From Cylicocyclus nassatus (taxonomy: Eukaryota > Nematoda > Chromadorea > Rhabditida > Strongylidae): a stretch of DNA of 64,000 nucleotides. The stretch spans positions 66,706,371 through 66,770,370 of the forward strand of contig CATQJL010000223.1 of NCBI GenBank assembly GCA_958299035.1. Reading direction: 5' to 3'. Position 1 is the first letter of the stretch, and each line of letters opens with the position of its first letter. The notes beneath the pieces were generated by a model. That model saw only the letters and a list, made by a program, of their open reading frames with translations. It made no database searches and was not told where the DNA came from. This document shows positions 23,781 through 32,912 of the stretch, piece after piece. The translations under genes and the position numbers were made by a program.

Positions 23781-24318
23781 CCCCACGGGGGTGAACAAGA
23801 CTGAGAGTTCGGAGTTTGGGCGGCGTGGCAGGAGTTCCCAAAGCCTAGCCGCTTTTCCTCGCAGGGGTACTTGGCACCTCCAATAATCCCTCGAAGGACA
23901 TCACACCTTCTCGGGGCCAAAGGGCGGCTCCGCCCATCACTCCTCCCTCTAGGTGCCCACATTCTGAATGTACACGCATTGTAAGGCGTGCTACATTGTA
24001 TATAGGATAATAAAACTGAAATAAAGAAACAAAAAAATTCTTGGTTTGTATAAGAGTTTAATGTTGGTAAATGACTGCAGCTGATAAATGACTGCAGGTG
24101 AATCCCTTTCGAGTTATGCTTTATTCATGTTTGCGGATAAAATGACGCTTCCTTCAAAACTTATAATTGCTCGCCCTTTAGTGAGTTTGTAAAGCTTATC
24201 GTATTTATGTAAATTAAGCAGGAGTTATGAATCTTCCAATCACAGATAACAGAGAATTAGTCCAGTTTACGCAAGTTCTGAAATTCATCTAAAAATACGA
24301 ATACCATATCTTGCAAAT

Positions 24319-24627
24319 TTAGTCTCGTATTTGGAACTTCTTAGCCAACTCTTCGATAATGCGACGAAGTTTGGAATTGAGTTCATCGATTGTAGGAAAT
24401 ACTACACTTGAAAATGTCTTTTTGTTAATTTGGATCTTATTGATCGTTAGAATAGTTGGAATGAGACACTTATTCGAATATATAATATGATGGCAGGCGA
24501 AAGTAGAAGAGCATATGTGTTCACATATCCTAATTGTTGGAGGAAGCGTTGAGTTGCTTGTCCGGAAACTTTGATATATTCCTTTCAAAATATGTCCTTC
24601 TAATGTTGAAAAGGTGATTGGCTTCAA
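24319..24627 (-). other. Uncertain 102-residue frame between U2 copies 1 and 2
   Basis: An ATG frame ends in a charged, amphipathic stretch (IDELNSKLRRIIEELAKKFQ). It has no family match and no counterpart at the equivalent place of unit 2. It may be a gene remnant, and I cannot support it as a gene. Confidence 0.15.
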
Positions 24628-25037
24628 ACTCTTGATGCTAATTGAATTTACTTAAATCAGATGACCAGTAATGTACAGTCGATCAACTAGCTTTAATATT
24701 TCAATTGAATGGTTTTCTATTCAAAAAATTCTCTGCAATTTTTCTCTTTTGATAACAATGTTCATATGCTCTTTTTTAAAAGGACGGCATAGCAGTAGTT
24801 TCCAATCCGCCTCACTTTATAAATGATAACTATAATCTTCGTTTTCTCCAATTTTTCTCTCTTCTTACCTTATTGGAGAAACCTGTGTTCTCGCTACTTG
24901 CACACCTTACAATGAGACTGGTAAACGGGTGGAGCAATAGGCGGGGCCTGACCTTCGAGGCGCGGAGGTGCTAGAACCCTCCTGGGTGCGAATGTTGGTG
25001 CGAACGTGGTGCGAGGAAAGGTGCTAGGAACTCCTGA

Positions 25038-25149
25038 ACAACCTCATTCGGTGCCAAAAATCAAATAACCTTAACGAGACTCTATCGAAGGTTAATTCGA
25101 TAAGAACAGAAACTAAACTCTGATTTTAGCCAAAAGGCCGAGAAGCGAT
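25038..25149 (-). pseudogene. Truncated U2 snRNA pseudogene, copy 2
   Basis: The minus strand starts ATCGCTTCTCGGCCTTTTGG at 25149 and matches the 5' half including the Sm-site region. It lacks 11 bases (one of two AGTCTCG-type repeats) in stem II, carries changes before the recognition hexamer (AAAATCAGAG for AAGATCAAAG), and loses homology after GAATGAGGTTG. The 3' stem-loops are missing, so a functional U2 is unlikely. Its upstream block (25150-25270) is still conserved. Confidence 0.8.
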
Positions 25150-25271
25150 ACCGCCATTGCCCAACACCTGCAGCGCACCTTAGCTCGCGTCGTACTCACC
25201 GCAGGTAACCCAGCGGGGCACTGTCCCCGATGAGCTGCAGAGAAACGCACTGGCGCATGGCCTTATTGAAT
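25150..25271 (-). promoter_or_regulatory. Conserved U2 upstream region, copy 2
   Basis: On the minus strand this region carries the same block as the other copies (CTCATCGGGGACAGTGCCCC, GCGGTGAGTACGACGCGAGC), although the gene behind it is truncated. Confidence 0.5.
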
Positions 25272-25943
25272 TTCATAAGCTTCTTAGAGATCCCAGATAT
25301 GCTTCATACCTAGGGTATGTCAACGTCTACCCACTGGCTTGATGGCAGCCACAAACGCATTCATAATCAACAAGCTGCAGTTTTGTAAACGTACTCTTAA
25401 TTCTTCCTTTTCTTTGAATTTTTCTCTGCTTTTTATTTTCTGGGAAACGTTTTGTTTTGGATAACTATTTCATTTTCTCTCCTGTGGCGAAGATATTATG
25501 CCTTTTGCGTTTGCGAGAGCTGAATGTGTTTAAAGAGCTTAGTTGTTCTTTCTATATTTTCAGAAAGTGATGCTGAAAACTTAGGCCTGATCTTGACTTT
25601 TTGATTGGAGTTCCAGTGAGGTGTGCTAGAAATCATCCGCCAACTGGTAAATGTCAAAGATATTACATCGAGATAAACAAAAGATAAACACATTTGTTGA
25701 TTTCATGTACAAGCTTAGTCGATTTGACATTGAACGGATTTTCAGTGCTGAATGATGATAAGTCCCATCAAAGTAACAGGAAGAAAAGAATCCATGTTCT
25801 TCTTACATACTGTCAAAGCGGAAAAATGAGAGCATTGTAATTTGTTGGTTGCACAGATAAATCATTATTTGACGATTTTATGAGACTCCATCTGATGAAT
25901 GCACAATTTTTCATGTTTACTTTCAACCTATTTTCTCGAATCG

Positions 25944-26066
25944 TTAGCTGGAGGGGTAATGAACCTCGAATTGAGCTTTGTGCTGCAGCCTGAATTGACA
26001 AAACACGAATTTTTTGAATCGGTCATCTTACAGTAATCAAACTCGAGCGGTAATACTGCTTCAGAC
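25944..26066 (-). pseudogene. Duplicated GALT 3' end (exon 9 end, intron 9, exon 10)
   Basis: Read on the minus strand, 26066-26041 resembles the end of GALT exon 9b but the GTAAGT donor has become GTATTA. Then 25989-25944 matches exon 10 (GCTGCAGCA..., ending CCAGCTAACGATTCG) with a 5-base deletion that destroys the frame. Homology continues into the 3' flank to about 25400. This is the trailing edge of duplication unit 1. Confidence 0.75.
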
Positions 26067-26840
26067 GGAATGATAGGCTACTGTGCCGTTTTTCACGCAA
26101 AGTGTAAATCGCGCCCTTTCTCTTCCGCTATACAGCGATGGCGTGGAATCGATAAGCACGCACTCCTCTACAATTACAGTAACTTCACAGTCGCCTTCAA
26201 AATTTTGACGTTCACGAACTTTCCTGAGTGAGGACGCAATCCACATTTGAACTATTTAAAAGTGACGACCAATGGTAAAAAGTCGAGCTGACAAACTCAG
26301 CTGCCCTAATCAATATATCGATCAAAGCTATCGAATGACCCTTAGTTTTATCCGGTCATTGCTTTCTCTAACAGCTGCGCTGAAATCCGGTTCATCTCCT
26401 TTATGTTTTCTTGATCTCGCCATCTAAACACCGATATTGGAGTATATGACGCATTTTGGTGTTCCTGCGGTGCCCACAACACTTGCGCGTGAAAATGCCT
26501 GCTCAGCGCAATCCTACCCCCATAACCATTATTTATGCGTAATTGTTGTTGTCAGTGCAAGAGCAAACGTCAAATCTGATAGACTATAGCTTTACGAGCC
26601 CTTACCTGCTCTTGAAATGCACGTTTCAATTCTTTGAAACTTTGAAATTGAAAAGGATTGTCGTTGTCTTTGGAGTCCAGTGCGGCACTTTGGCGGCCGT
26701 TTGTCATCCCGAATAGGATAGACAGTCGACCAGTCACAATGCAAGAATGTTGAATGAACCATATTATAGACTAGCATGATCATTCCTGTGCGGGGCTTCT
26801 TATTGAGATAACGCAGACTGAAATATGTGACAAATGGCAA
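26067..26840 (-). pseudogene. Partial copy of the SH2/kinase-like gene
   Basis: Two exons are recognisable. The first (about 26795-26606) matches HCDWSTVYPIRDDKRPP and FQRIETC. The second (26251-26067) matches MWIASSLRKVRE and STPSLYSGRERARFTLC. Intron 2 of the intact gene is here unspliceable, because its GTATGT donor reads AATTTT and its acceptor ends GAG, and is read through. No kinase-domain exons follow because the copy begins at the unit junction. Transcription would run from here into the GALT remnant. Confidence 0.7.
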
Positions 26841-26899
26841 TTCTATATTTTTCTACTTTGTTTGAGGCAGAGAAAGAATTGCCCCATAGGTCAGACCAC

Positions 26900-28350
26900 A
26901 CCTTCGATACATAGAGCCACAGACTCTAGTAACCTTCACTTTAAGGGCTATGAGGAGACACAACCTTCACCTGGAAAAAAACAGAAGTCATCTGGGGCGA
27001 AGCCCCGGATGTTATTATCCTAACCACATCGGAATGATTGTTAATGAAGCAAATGCAGGAAAGAATATCTGAAGACGCTGAAAAGAGAATTTCTGTAAAA
27101 GTTTCCTCAGAATCCAAGACAACGTTTCTCAGTTGGCCTCTTACTTGACCAAAATTGAGTTATAGAAATTTGAGAAATCTCTTGGAGTTGAATCAAAACG
27201 AAAAACTGCGCTTAAATGTGCGCAGAGAGTCGCGCACGAAAATGCTGGTCTATCTCGTTAGTGAGTGACTTTTAAAGCTTGGGACGTTGTCAGTTCTCCT
27301 AGTCGTGTCATGACGGTCAGAATGTTATATAATGTTGCAGGGTTTCGCTGAGACCCCGCGGAGATCTACGACCAGAGCCAAATCCCCCGTCGGCTCTGGT
27401 CTGGCTCCGCTGCTCGTCTGCGTCTCCGCGCGCTGCGCGCTACCTCGCTACCCCAAACGCTGGGCGCGGGGCATTTGGCTCTGGTACCCTTTTCTCCGCT
27501 GTTTCGAATCCAATTTTGACAACCTATATATCGTTTTGAAGCTCTTGATCTCTACTTTTACGCTGACAACGTCCCAAAATCATATTTTTTGATTTGATCG
27601 AGAAATCCGGCAAAAACCTTGTTTTCGAAAATCTCTTGTTTTTCTTTCAGTTTACTTCTTTTTGCGCGGTTTTTTCGTGCATTCTATAGACCTTGCTTCT
27701 GTTCATAATGCAGACAACCACCCAGCTCTTATCTCTTCGATTATAATGGAATTTTTCGTGAAAAACCGTGAAAAGTGCGTTTTTCTTTACTTTGTTCCGT
27801 TTCATTGCTTTCGCAGCGATTTTTCTCCCAGCTTGGACGATATTGCCCAGAATAATGAGCGCAACAATTCAGACAACGTCCCAGGAAACAGGAATGTTAA
27901 TGCGGGGGTAAAATTTTAAAGGACGCATCAAAAATCAAAACCCCGTGTTGCGCATTGCTGGTCCTGGAGCGAAAATTTGCACCTTGAAAAGCCGCCAAAT
28001 GAAAGACTACAAACCTCATTGCAGCGTTTTTATCCAGTTTTCAGCAGTTTCTTTTGCTTTTTATATCTGTTTTACGTCATTTTCTCCTCTCTAATCTTTT
28101 TTAAACAACCTTCACTATTTATGACGTCAGATGTTCAAACAACCTTCACTTTTGACGCCCTGTCTCTAGACTATCGAAGGTATGGGTCAGACATAGCGGG
28201 GTGCCCTAAAAAAATTATAGAAACCACAGAAAAGAATTCAAAGAATGAAGGAGATTTGCTATGAGCGCATTTGCGGTATCCCTCATGCTGCTGGGTAGAC
28301 TCATTTGTTCCCCAGTTCTAAAGCACATTTGATTTTTTTGGAATTTATAG
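26900..28350. other. No gene seen
   Basis: Between the kinase-like pseudogene and U2 copy 3 there is a GC-rich palindromic patch around 27343-27490, with CAGAGCCAAAT... and its complement ...ATTTGGCTCTG. The remainder is AT-rich with short open frames and no family match. Confidence 0.45.
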
Positions 28351-28359
28351 CATTTCCGA

Positions 28360-28477
28360 AAATAAGCTAACGCACTAGAGCGTCTCTCTGCAGCTCATCG
28401 GGGACAGTGCCCCGCCGGGTTACCTGCGGTGAGTACGACGCGAGCGAAGGTGCGCGCAGGTGTGTTGCCGGATGGGC
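28360..28477 (+). promoter_or_regulatory. Conserved U2 upstream region, copy 3
   Basis: The same roughly 120-base block as copy 1 is present, with CTCATCGGGGACAGTGCCCC and GCGGTGAGTACGACGCGAGC, immediately before the U2 5' end. Confidence 0.6.
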
Positions 28478-28664
28478 ATCGCTTCTCGGCCTTTTGGCTA
28501 AGATCAAAGTTTAGTTTCTGTTCTTATCGAATTAACCTTCGATAGAGTCTCGAATGAGTCTCGTTAAGGTTATTTGATTTTTGGAACCGGATGAGGTTGC
28601 GGGCTTGCTCGCACCTCATCACGGGTCGGCCCAGCGTTGCACTGCTGCAGGGATCGGCCCACAC
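28478..28664 (+). ncRNA. U2 snRNA gene, copy 3
   Basis: Full length, starting ATCGCTTCTCGGCCTTTTGG, with the Sm-site GATTTTTGG and both 3' stem-loops (TTGCACTGCTGCAGGGATCGG). The recognition hexamer at 28511-28516 is again TTAGTT. It differs from copy 1 at a handful of positions, mostly in the 3' domain. The long antisense frame here is only a shadow of the RNA gene. Confidence 0.88.
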
Positions 28665-28909
28665 CCCCAAGGGGGTGAACAAGAACGGAAAATCAGAAAT
28701 AAGAAGCGATGTTATTTTTCGTGTGGGCGGGCTCAAAAATATGAAGTTTTTGCACTGTGCTGCTAAACGGATCGGCCCATAACAAAAAGGCTTTGATGAA
28801 CTGAAGAGCAAAATTTTCTCGATATTTGCTCTATGAAGAACTTGGTCTGCAAATAATGAGGCAACATGACCTGAATAAAAACATTAGGATTCTGATGATG
28901 AAAGAACCT

Positions 28910-29620
28910 ATAATACTAAATGTTCCGATGTTTACTGCATCCGATTTTTTATGACCCTACACAAAATTCAAATTTTGAGTGATTTCGGTTTGAGCTTCTG
29001 CCCCCTTCATTTGTATACACTAACGAACAGTTCAGGAACAGATGCAAAGAGCATTAGTTTCTCTTTTAAGTAAAATTTTGATCGTAAAATTTCGTTGAGA
29101 ATTTAATGAGTTATGAATTTTTGAAAATCGTGCCAAAGAACTTTCGGAACGGCCTAATATTTAATTGTTTGAAATTGGGATGCAATACCTTAGGTTCCAA
29201 ACAGCATGACAGTGATAAGAATTTGTGATAATTAGTGTAGTCTAGTCCAGCCTTCCATTTTATATATTATACTTCGGTATGTACTGTTCTCATTGAGCCA
29301 AAAGGAGGAATTTTTATTTTTATTTTTCATTTCTGACATTTCCAAGTGCTATTGTATGTACTGTCCTATATATAATAATATTTAACGAGTTACTGATATT
29401 TGGGACGAACTGGCCGTTTCCAGCACTCTCTAGAAAAGTAATCCAACTGCAACTCGTGCTAAACTAAACGAGTGCTTTATTAAGCCGGCAAAAGTCGGGA
29501 ATAACCGTTGACTAGAGGCTTACCGAATTCAGAGGTTATTGTCTAGATCACGAATAGTGCAACCCTTTGTTGCCTCATCATCCGACCTTAGTGATGATAC
29601 ACCGCCCCAAGGTCAAGCAG
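28910..29620. other. Spacer of the inverted U2 pair, no gene seen
   Basis: AT-rich sequence without a supported frame. Confidence 0.5.
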
Positions 29621-29863
29621 ATTCTATTATCAGAATCCTAATGTTTTTATTCAGGTCATGTTGCCTCATTATTTGCAGACCAAGTTCTCCATAGAGCAAA
29701 TATCGAGAAAATTTTGCTCTTCAGCGTTTCATCAAAGCCTTTTTGTTATGGACCGATCCGTTTAGCAGCACAGTGCAAAAACTTCATATTTTTGAGCCCG
29801 CCTACACGAAAATTAACATCACTTCTTACTTCTGATTTTCCGTTCTTGTTCACCCCCGTGGGA

Positions 29864-30050
29864 GTGTGGGCCGATCTCTGCAGCAGTGCAACGCTGGGCC
29901 GACCCGTGATGAGGTGCGAGCAAGCCCGCAACCTCATCCGGTTCCAAAAATCAAATAACCTTAACGAGACTCATTCGAGACTCTATCGAAGGTTAATTCG
30001 ATAAGAACAGAAACTAAACTTTGATCTTAGCCAAAAGGCCGAGAAGCGAT
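29864..30050 (-). ncRNA. U2 snRNA gene, copy 4
   Basis: Full-length minus-strand copy beginning ATCGCTTCTCGGCCTTTTGG at 30050, with intact stem I, Sm site and 3' stem-loops. The recognition hexamer (30017-30012) reads TTAGTT. It is convergent with copy 3 and lies 0.7 kb past the 3' end of GALT in the same orientation. Confidence 0.88.
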
Positions 30051-30175
30051 ACCGACAAGGCAACATACCTGCGCGCACCTTCGCTCGCGTCGTACTCACC
30101 GCAGGTAACCCGGCGGGGCACTGTCCCCGATGAGCTGCAGAGAAACGCTCTAGTGCGTTAACTTATTTCGAAAAT
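30051..30175 (-). promoter_or_regulatory. Conserved U2 upstream region, copy 4
   Basis: The block CTCATCGGGGACAGTGCCCC...GCGGTGAGTACGACGCGAGC is read on the minus strand directly upstream of copy 4. Confidence 0.6.
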
Positions 30176-30733
30176 GCTATATAGTCAGCAAGCAACAATT
30201 TTGTAAACATATTCAATTCTTCCTTTTCTCTTGAATTATTTCTCTGCCTATATAATTTTCTGGAAATGTACTTCTTCTTCTCTCTTATGAATTTTTGGGA
30301 ATGGTAATTCTCCATTTCTTTCCCATAGCGACGGTTTTGTTCTTTTGCGTTTCAAACATGAGAGCTAAAGAATATCTAGAATACAAGCGAAATTGCTCTT
30401 TTCATGTGTAGAAAGTGATAAAAAAACATAGACCTAGTCTTAACTTTTTTTACACCAGTTTTTTTTTCTTAAAGTCCCAGTAGGGTGCGACAGAAATCAT
30501 CCGCCAACTTGGTATGTTGGAGACGCATTTATCAGACATCAAGATAAACAAAGGAAACGGATTTGCATTGCAGAATTATGTTAAGTATTTTTCTTATCTA
30601 CATACTGTCGAAGTGGAAAGACGATAGTAACTTGTTGGTTGCACACATAAATCATTGTTTATCGATTGTATAAAACTCCGTCTGATAAATGCGTAATTTT
30701 CTATGTTGAATTTCAAACTAATTTCTCGAATCG

Positions 30734-32912
30734 TTAGCTGGACGAGTAATGAATTTCGGACTGGGCTTTGATAGTTGCTGCGGCCTGAAATAGACACTTT
30801 CATTTATTTACAAAATAATTTAAGCATCAAATTTGAGCTCGATTTTACTTACCGCTTCAGGCGTAATATCTCTCTGCGGCTCAGAGAAAACTTCGTATCC
30901 CGCCATGTATTTAGGTACGGTAGCTAAACAGCCAATTGTTTGAACAGTGCGAAGTTTAGGATCAATGAGCCAACCTGATCTCAGCAGTGGTGGATGAAAG
31001 GATGCATGTAAACACCAATGCTTCGTGTCCTCTTCTAAAGCAGGACCAGTAGGAGCTCCTAGCCAGCCCATACTGAATGGAAAAGAACACTGAAAAGATA
31101 AGATTGTGACAGTTTGACTGAGAGGAAAACTTTGAAACCTACCTTGAATATATTATCATATTTGATGATTATTCGCCGCAAAATGTCTGCCAAAGAAACT
31201 TGCTCGTCCTGAAGTCATAAAAAATGAAGTTATCGGCAAAAATCTGAGTAGAAATTATCAACCTCTTCCAATTCATCCAACCGTTGAATATGCCTGTTAG
31301 GGAGCAGCATTGTCTCATAGGGCCACACCGCCCAAAATGGCACGAGCACTGTCCAATGTTCATTTTCGAGGACAATTCTTTCGCTATTTCCTTCTTTTTC
31401 CTTCCGTAAATAGTCCATGAGCAAGGGCTGTTCATGCTTTGAGTAGTACTCCTAAAAAATAAGTATAACCTCAGTAATCGAAAAACTTTTGAACACTCTT
31501 CACCAAAAAAAGGAGTCACTAAGTGCTGCTCAAACACTTCTTTACAAACGTAAGCTTTGGGCCATGCGTTCTGTTGTGGATTTTTGATTTCTTAAATTTT
31601 GCGAATGTCAGGGAAGTTTCGCAACTGCAATAAGGTGAGAACCCTACTCTCCATCTTCTTCAGTTTGCACTGCTGCAATCAAAAATTTCAATATTATTTC
31701 AGATCTTCTCGCAAGCTTGATAATTATAATGCAGTAAATAGTACAATCAACAACGCTTTTGGTCATCGTATTTCCCAAAATTTGTGGTAGATAGCTTTTC
31801 TCATTTTTTGCTCAAGGAGGTATAATGGGTAACACTCACCCGTTGACATTTGTCTTTTCTTAACGGCAAATTCGGCAAAAAATCTGACGCCCAGAGTTGT
31901 CCATGCGGATGCGCATTCGAGCAGCCAACTGCAGCTCCACGATTCTCGAATATCTGAAATGAAAACGATATATCAAAAATTTAATAAGTCATCCAGCCTT
32001 GCCTAGAAGTAATAAGTACCTGAATCCATAGATAACGCTCTTTCAGCTCTTGAAACTGTTCTATCCATACCTTTACCACTTTGGTTACCTAAATTGCAAG
32101 TTAAGGTAATCTTCACAGAAATGAGTAAAAACTCTACATCTTCAACAGACATAGTTGCAAGGCTTTGTTTCGTGTCGGGATGATAGCAAATCACCCGACA
32201 CACTCCACGAATCTCCATTTGTCGAAAAAGCTCATCCTGCTCTGAAAAAACGTCAAAAGGAAAAATTTCGTTTATTTATAAAACTACAAGGATCTTCCTA
32301 CCTTTGCTGTCCCCGTCATCTTGACCCGGAAAGTCAGTAAAGCTTGGAAAGTCATTTTCGAATACATAAGTCGAAGTGTAGTTTGGGGTAACCTTTAAAA
32401 AATTTATGTTGATGATTTTGTGCCATAGTGATGGACAAAGAAAAAAAGGAAGATGTAAAACTTTCTTCAAAACCAGTCTCAAATTTTTCGAAAATTGTGA
32501 ATCAATTGGAAAACCGTAACCAAAAATCATTTTTTTCCTGTAGTAGCTTCAAAATTGTAACCGATGCTTTAGATCTTTCGAAAAAAATCCTCTTTCATAA
32601 CAGCCTCCTCTCCACGTATGTGGAACCGTTGGTTTGAACCTCACCATATCATTATGCCTCTTTCCACCAGGCGCTAAAGAATTTACACCAGTACTTGTAG
32701 CAAACGAAGGCGGATCACTCTTGGCTCCCTGCCAAGGTCGAGAAACTCGGTTACTTGCCACGATAACCCATTCATCAAGCAGTGGATTGTACCGCCGGTG
32801 ATTGTTTCTCTTGAGCATGGGTAATCTGAAAAATGCATATGAGTTTCAAGCACATTTTCTATCTGCAACTGACGGCTCTTCTTTTTCGTAGCACTTACGT
32901 TAGATCAGTCAT
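30734..32912 (-). CDS. GALT: Galactose-1-phosphate uridylyltransferase
   Basis: This cytosolic Leloir-pathway enzyme swaps UMP between UDP-glucose and galactose-1-phosphate through a uridylyl-histidine. Eleven phase-consistent exons are 32912-32899, 32825-32645, 32392-32302, 32241-32138, 32088-32020, 31953-31840, 31451-31263, 31208-31143, 31089-30975, 30923-30853, 30784-30734 (354 residues, human about 379). Visible motifs are [10 protein letters not shown] near the N terminus, [30 protein letters not shown] with the HPH active site at 168-170, [31 protein letters not shown] and YMAGYEV. Two oddities are Ala in place of the Pro before HPH, and a 51-base in-frame intron at 30974-30924 that translates without a stop. 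The start is the only in-frame ATG giving a clean splice to exon 2. Its 3' end is duplicated at 25944-26066. Confidence 0.93.

Larger units (their letters stand above)
28353..30180. repeat. Large inverted repeat with a U2 gene in each arm
   Basis: The arm 28353-28905 (U2 promoter, U2 copy 3, 3' flank) is mirrored at about 29625-30180 (copy 4) around a spacer of about 720 bases. Beyond the U2 genes the arms still match, for example AGCAAAATTTTCTCGATATT and AATGAGGCAACATGACCTGA with their complements. This is the best-preserved inverted U2 pair. Confidence 0.85.
22419..30853. repeat. Tandem segmental duplication, units about 22419-26066 and 26067-30853
   Basis: Both units contain, in the same order, kinase-like gene exons (minus), a plus-strand U2 gene, a minus-strand U2 gene and the GALT 3' end (minus). 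Landmark pairs are ACGCAAAGTGTAAATCG at about 22450 and 26095, GTCGACCAGTCACAATGCAA at about 23084 and 26724, and the U2 genes at 23594/28478 and 25149/30050. GALT exon 10 lies at 30734 with its remnant at 25944. Unit 1 is 3.6 kb and unit 2 is 4.8 kb, so insertions or deletions followed. The junction near 26066 fuses a piece of GALT exon 9 to the kinase-like exon. Confidence 0.8.

Noticed and set aside
28524..30004. Frames of 95-96 residues at 28524-28811 (minus) and 29714-30004 (plus) with nearly identical products
   Set aside because: They are antisense readings of U2 snRNA copies 3 and 4 and their flanks. The similarity reflects the inverted repeat.
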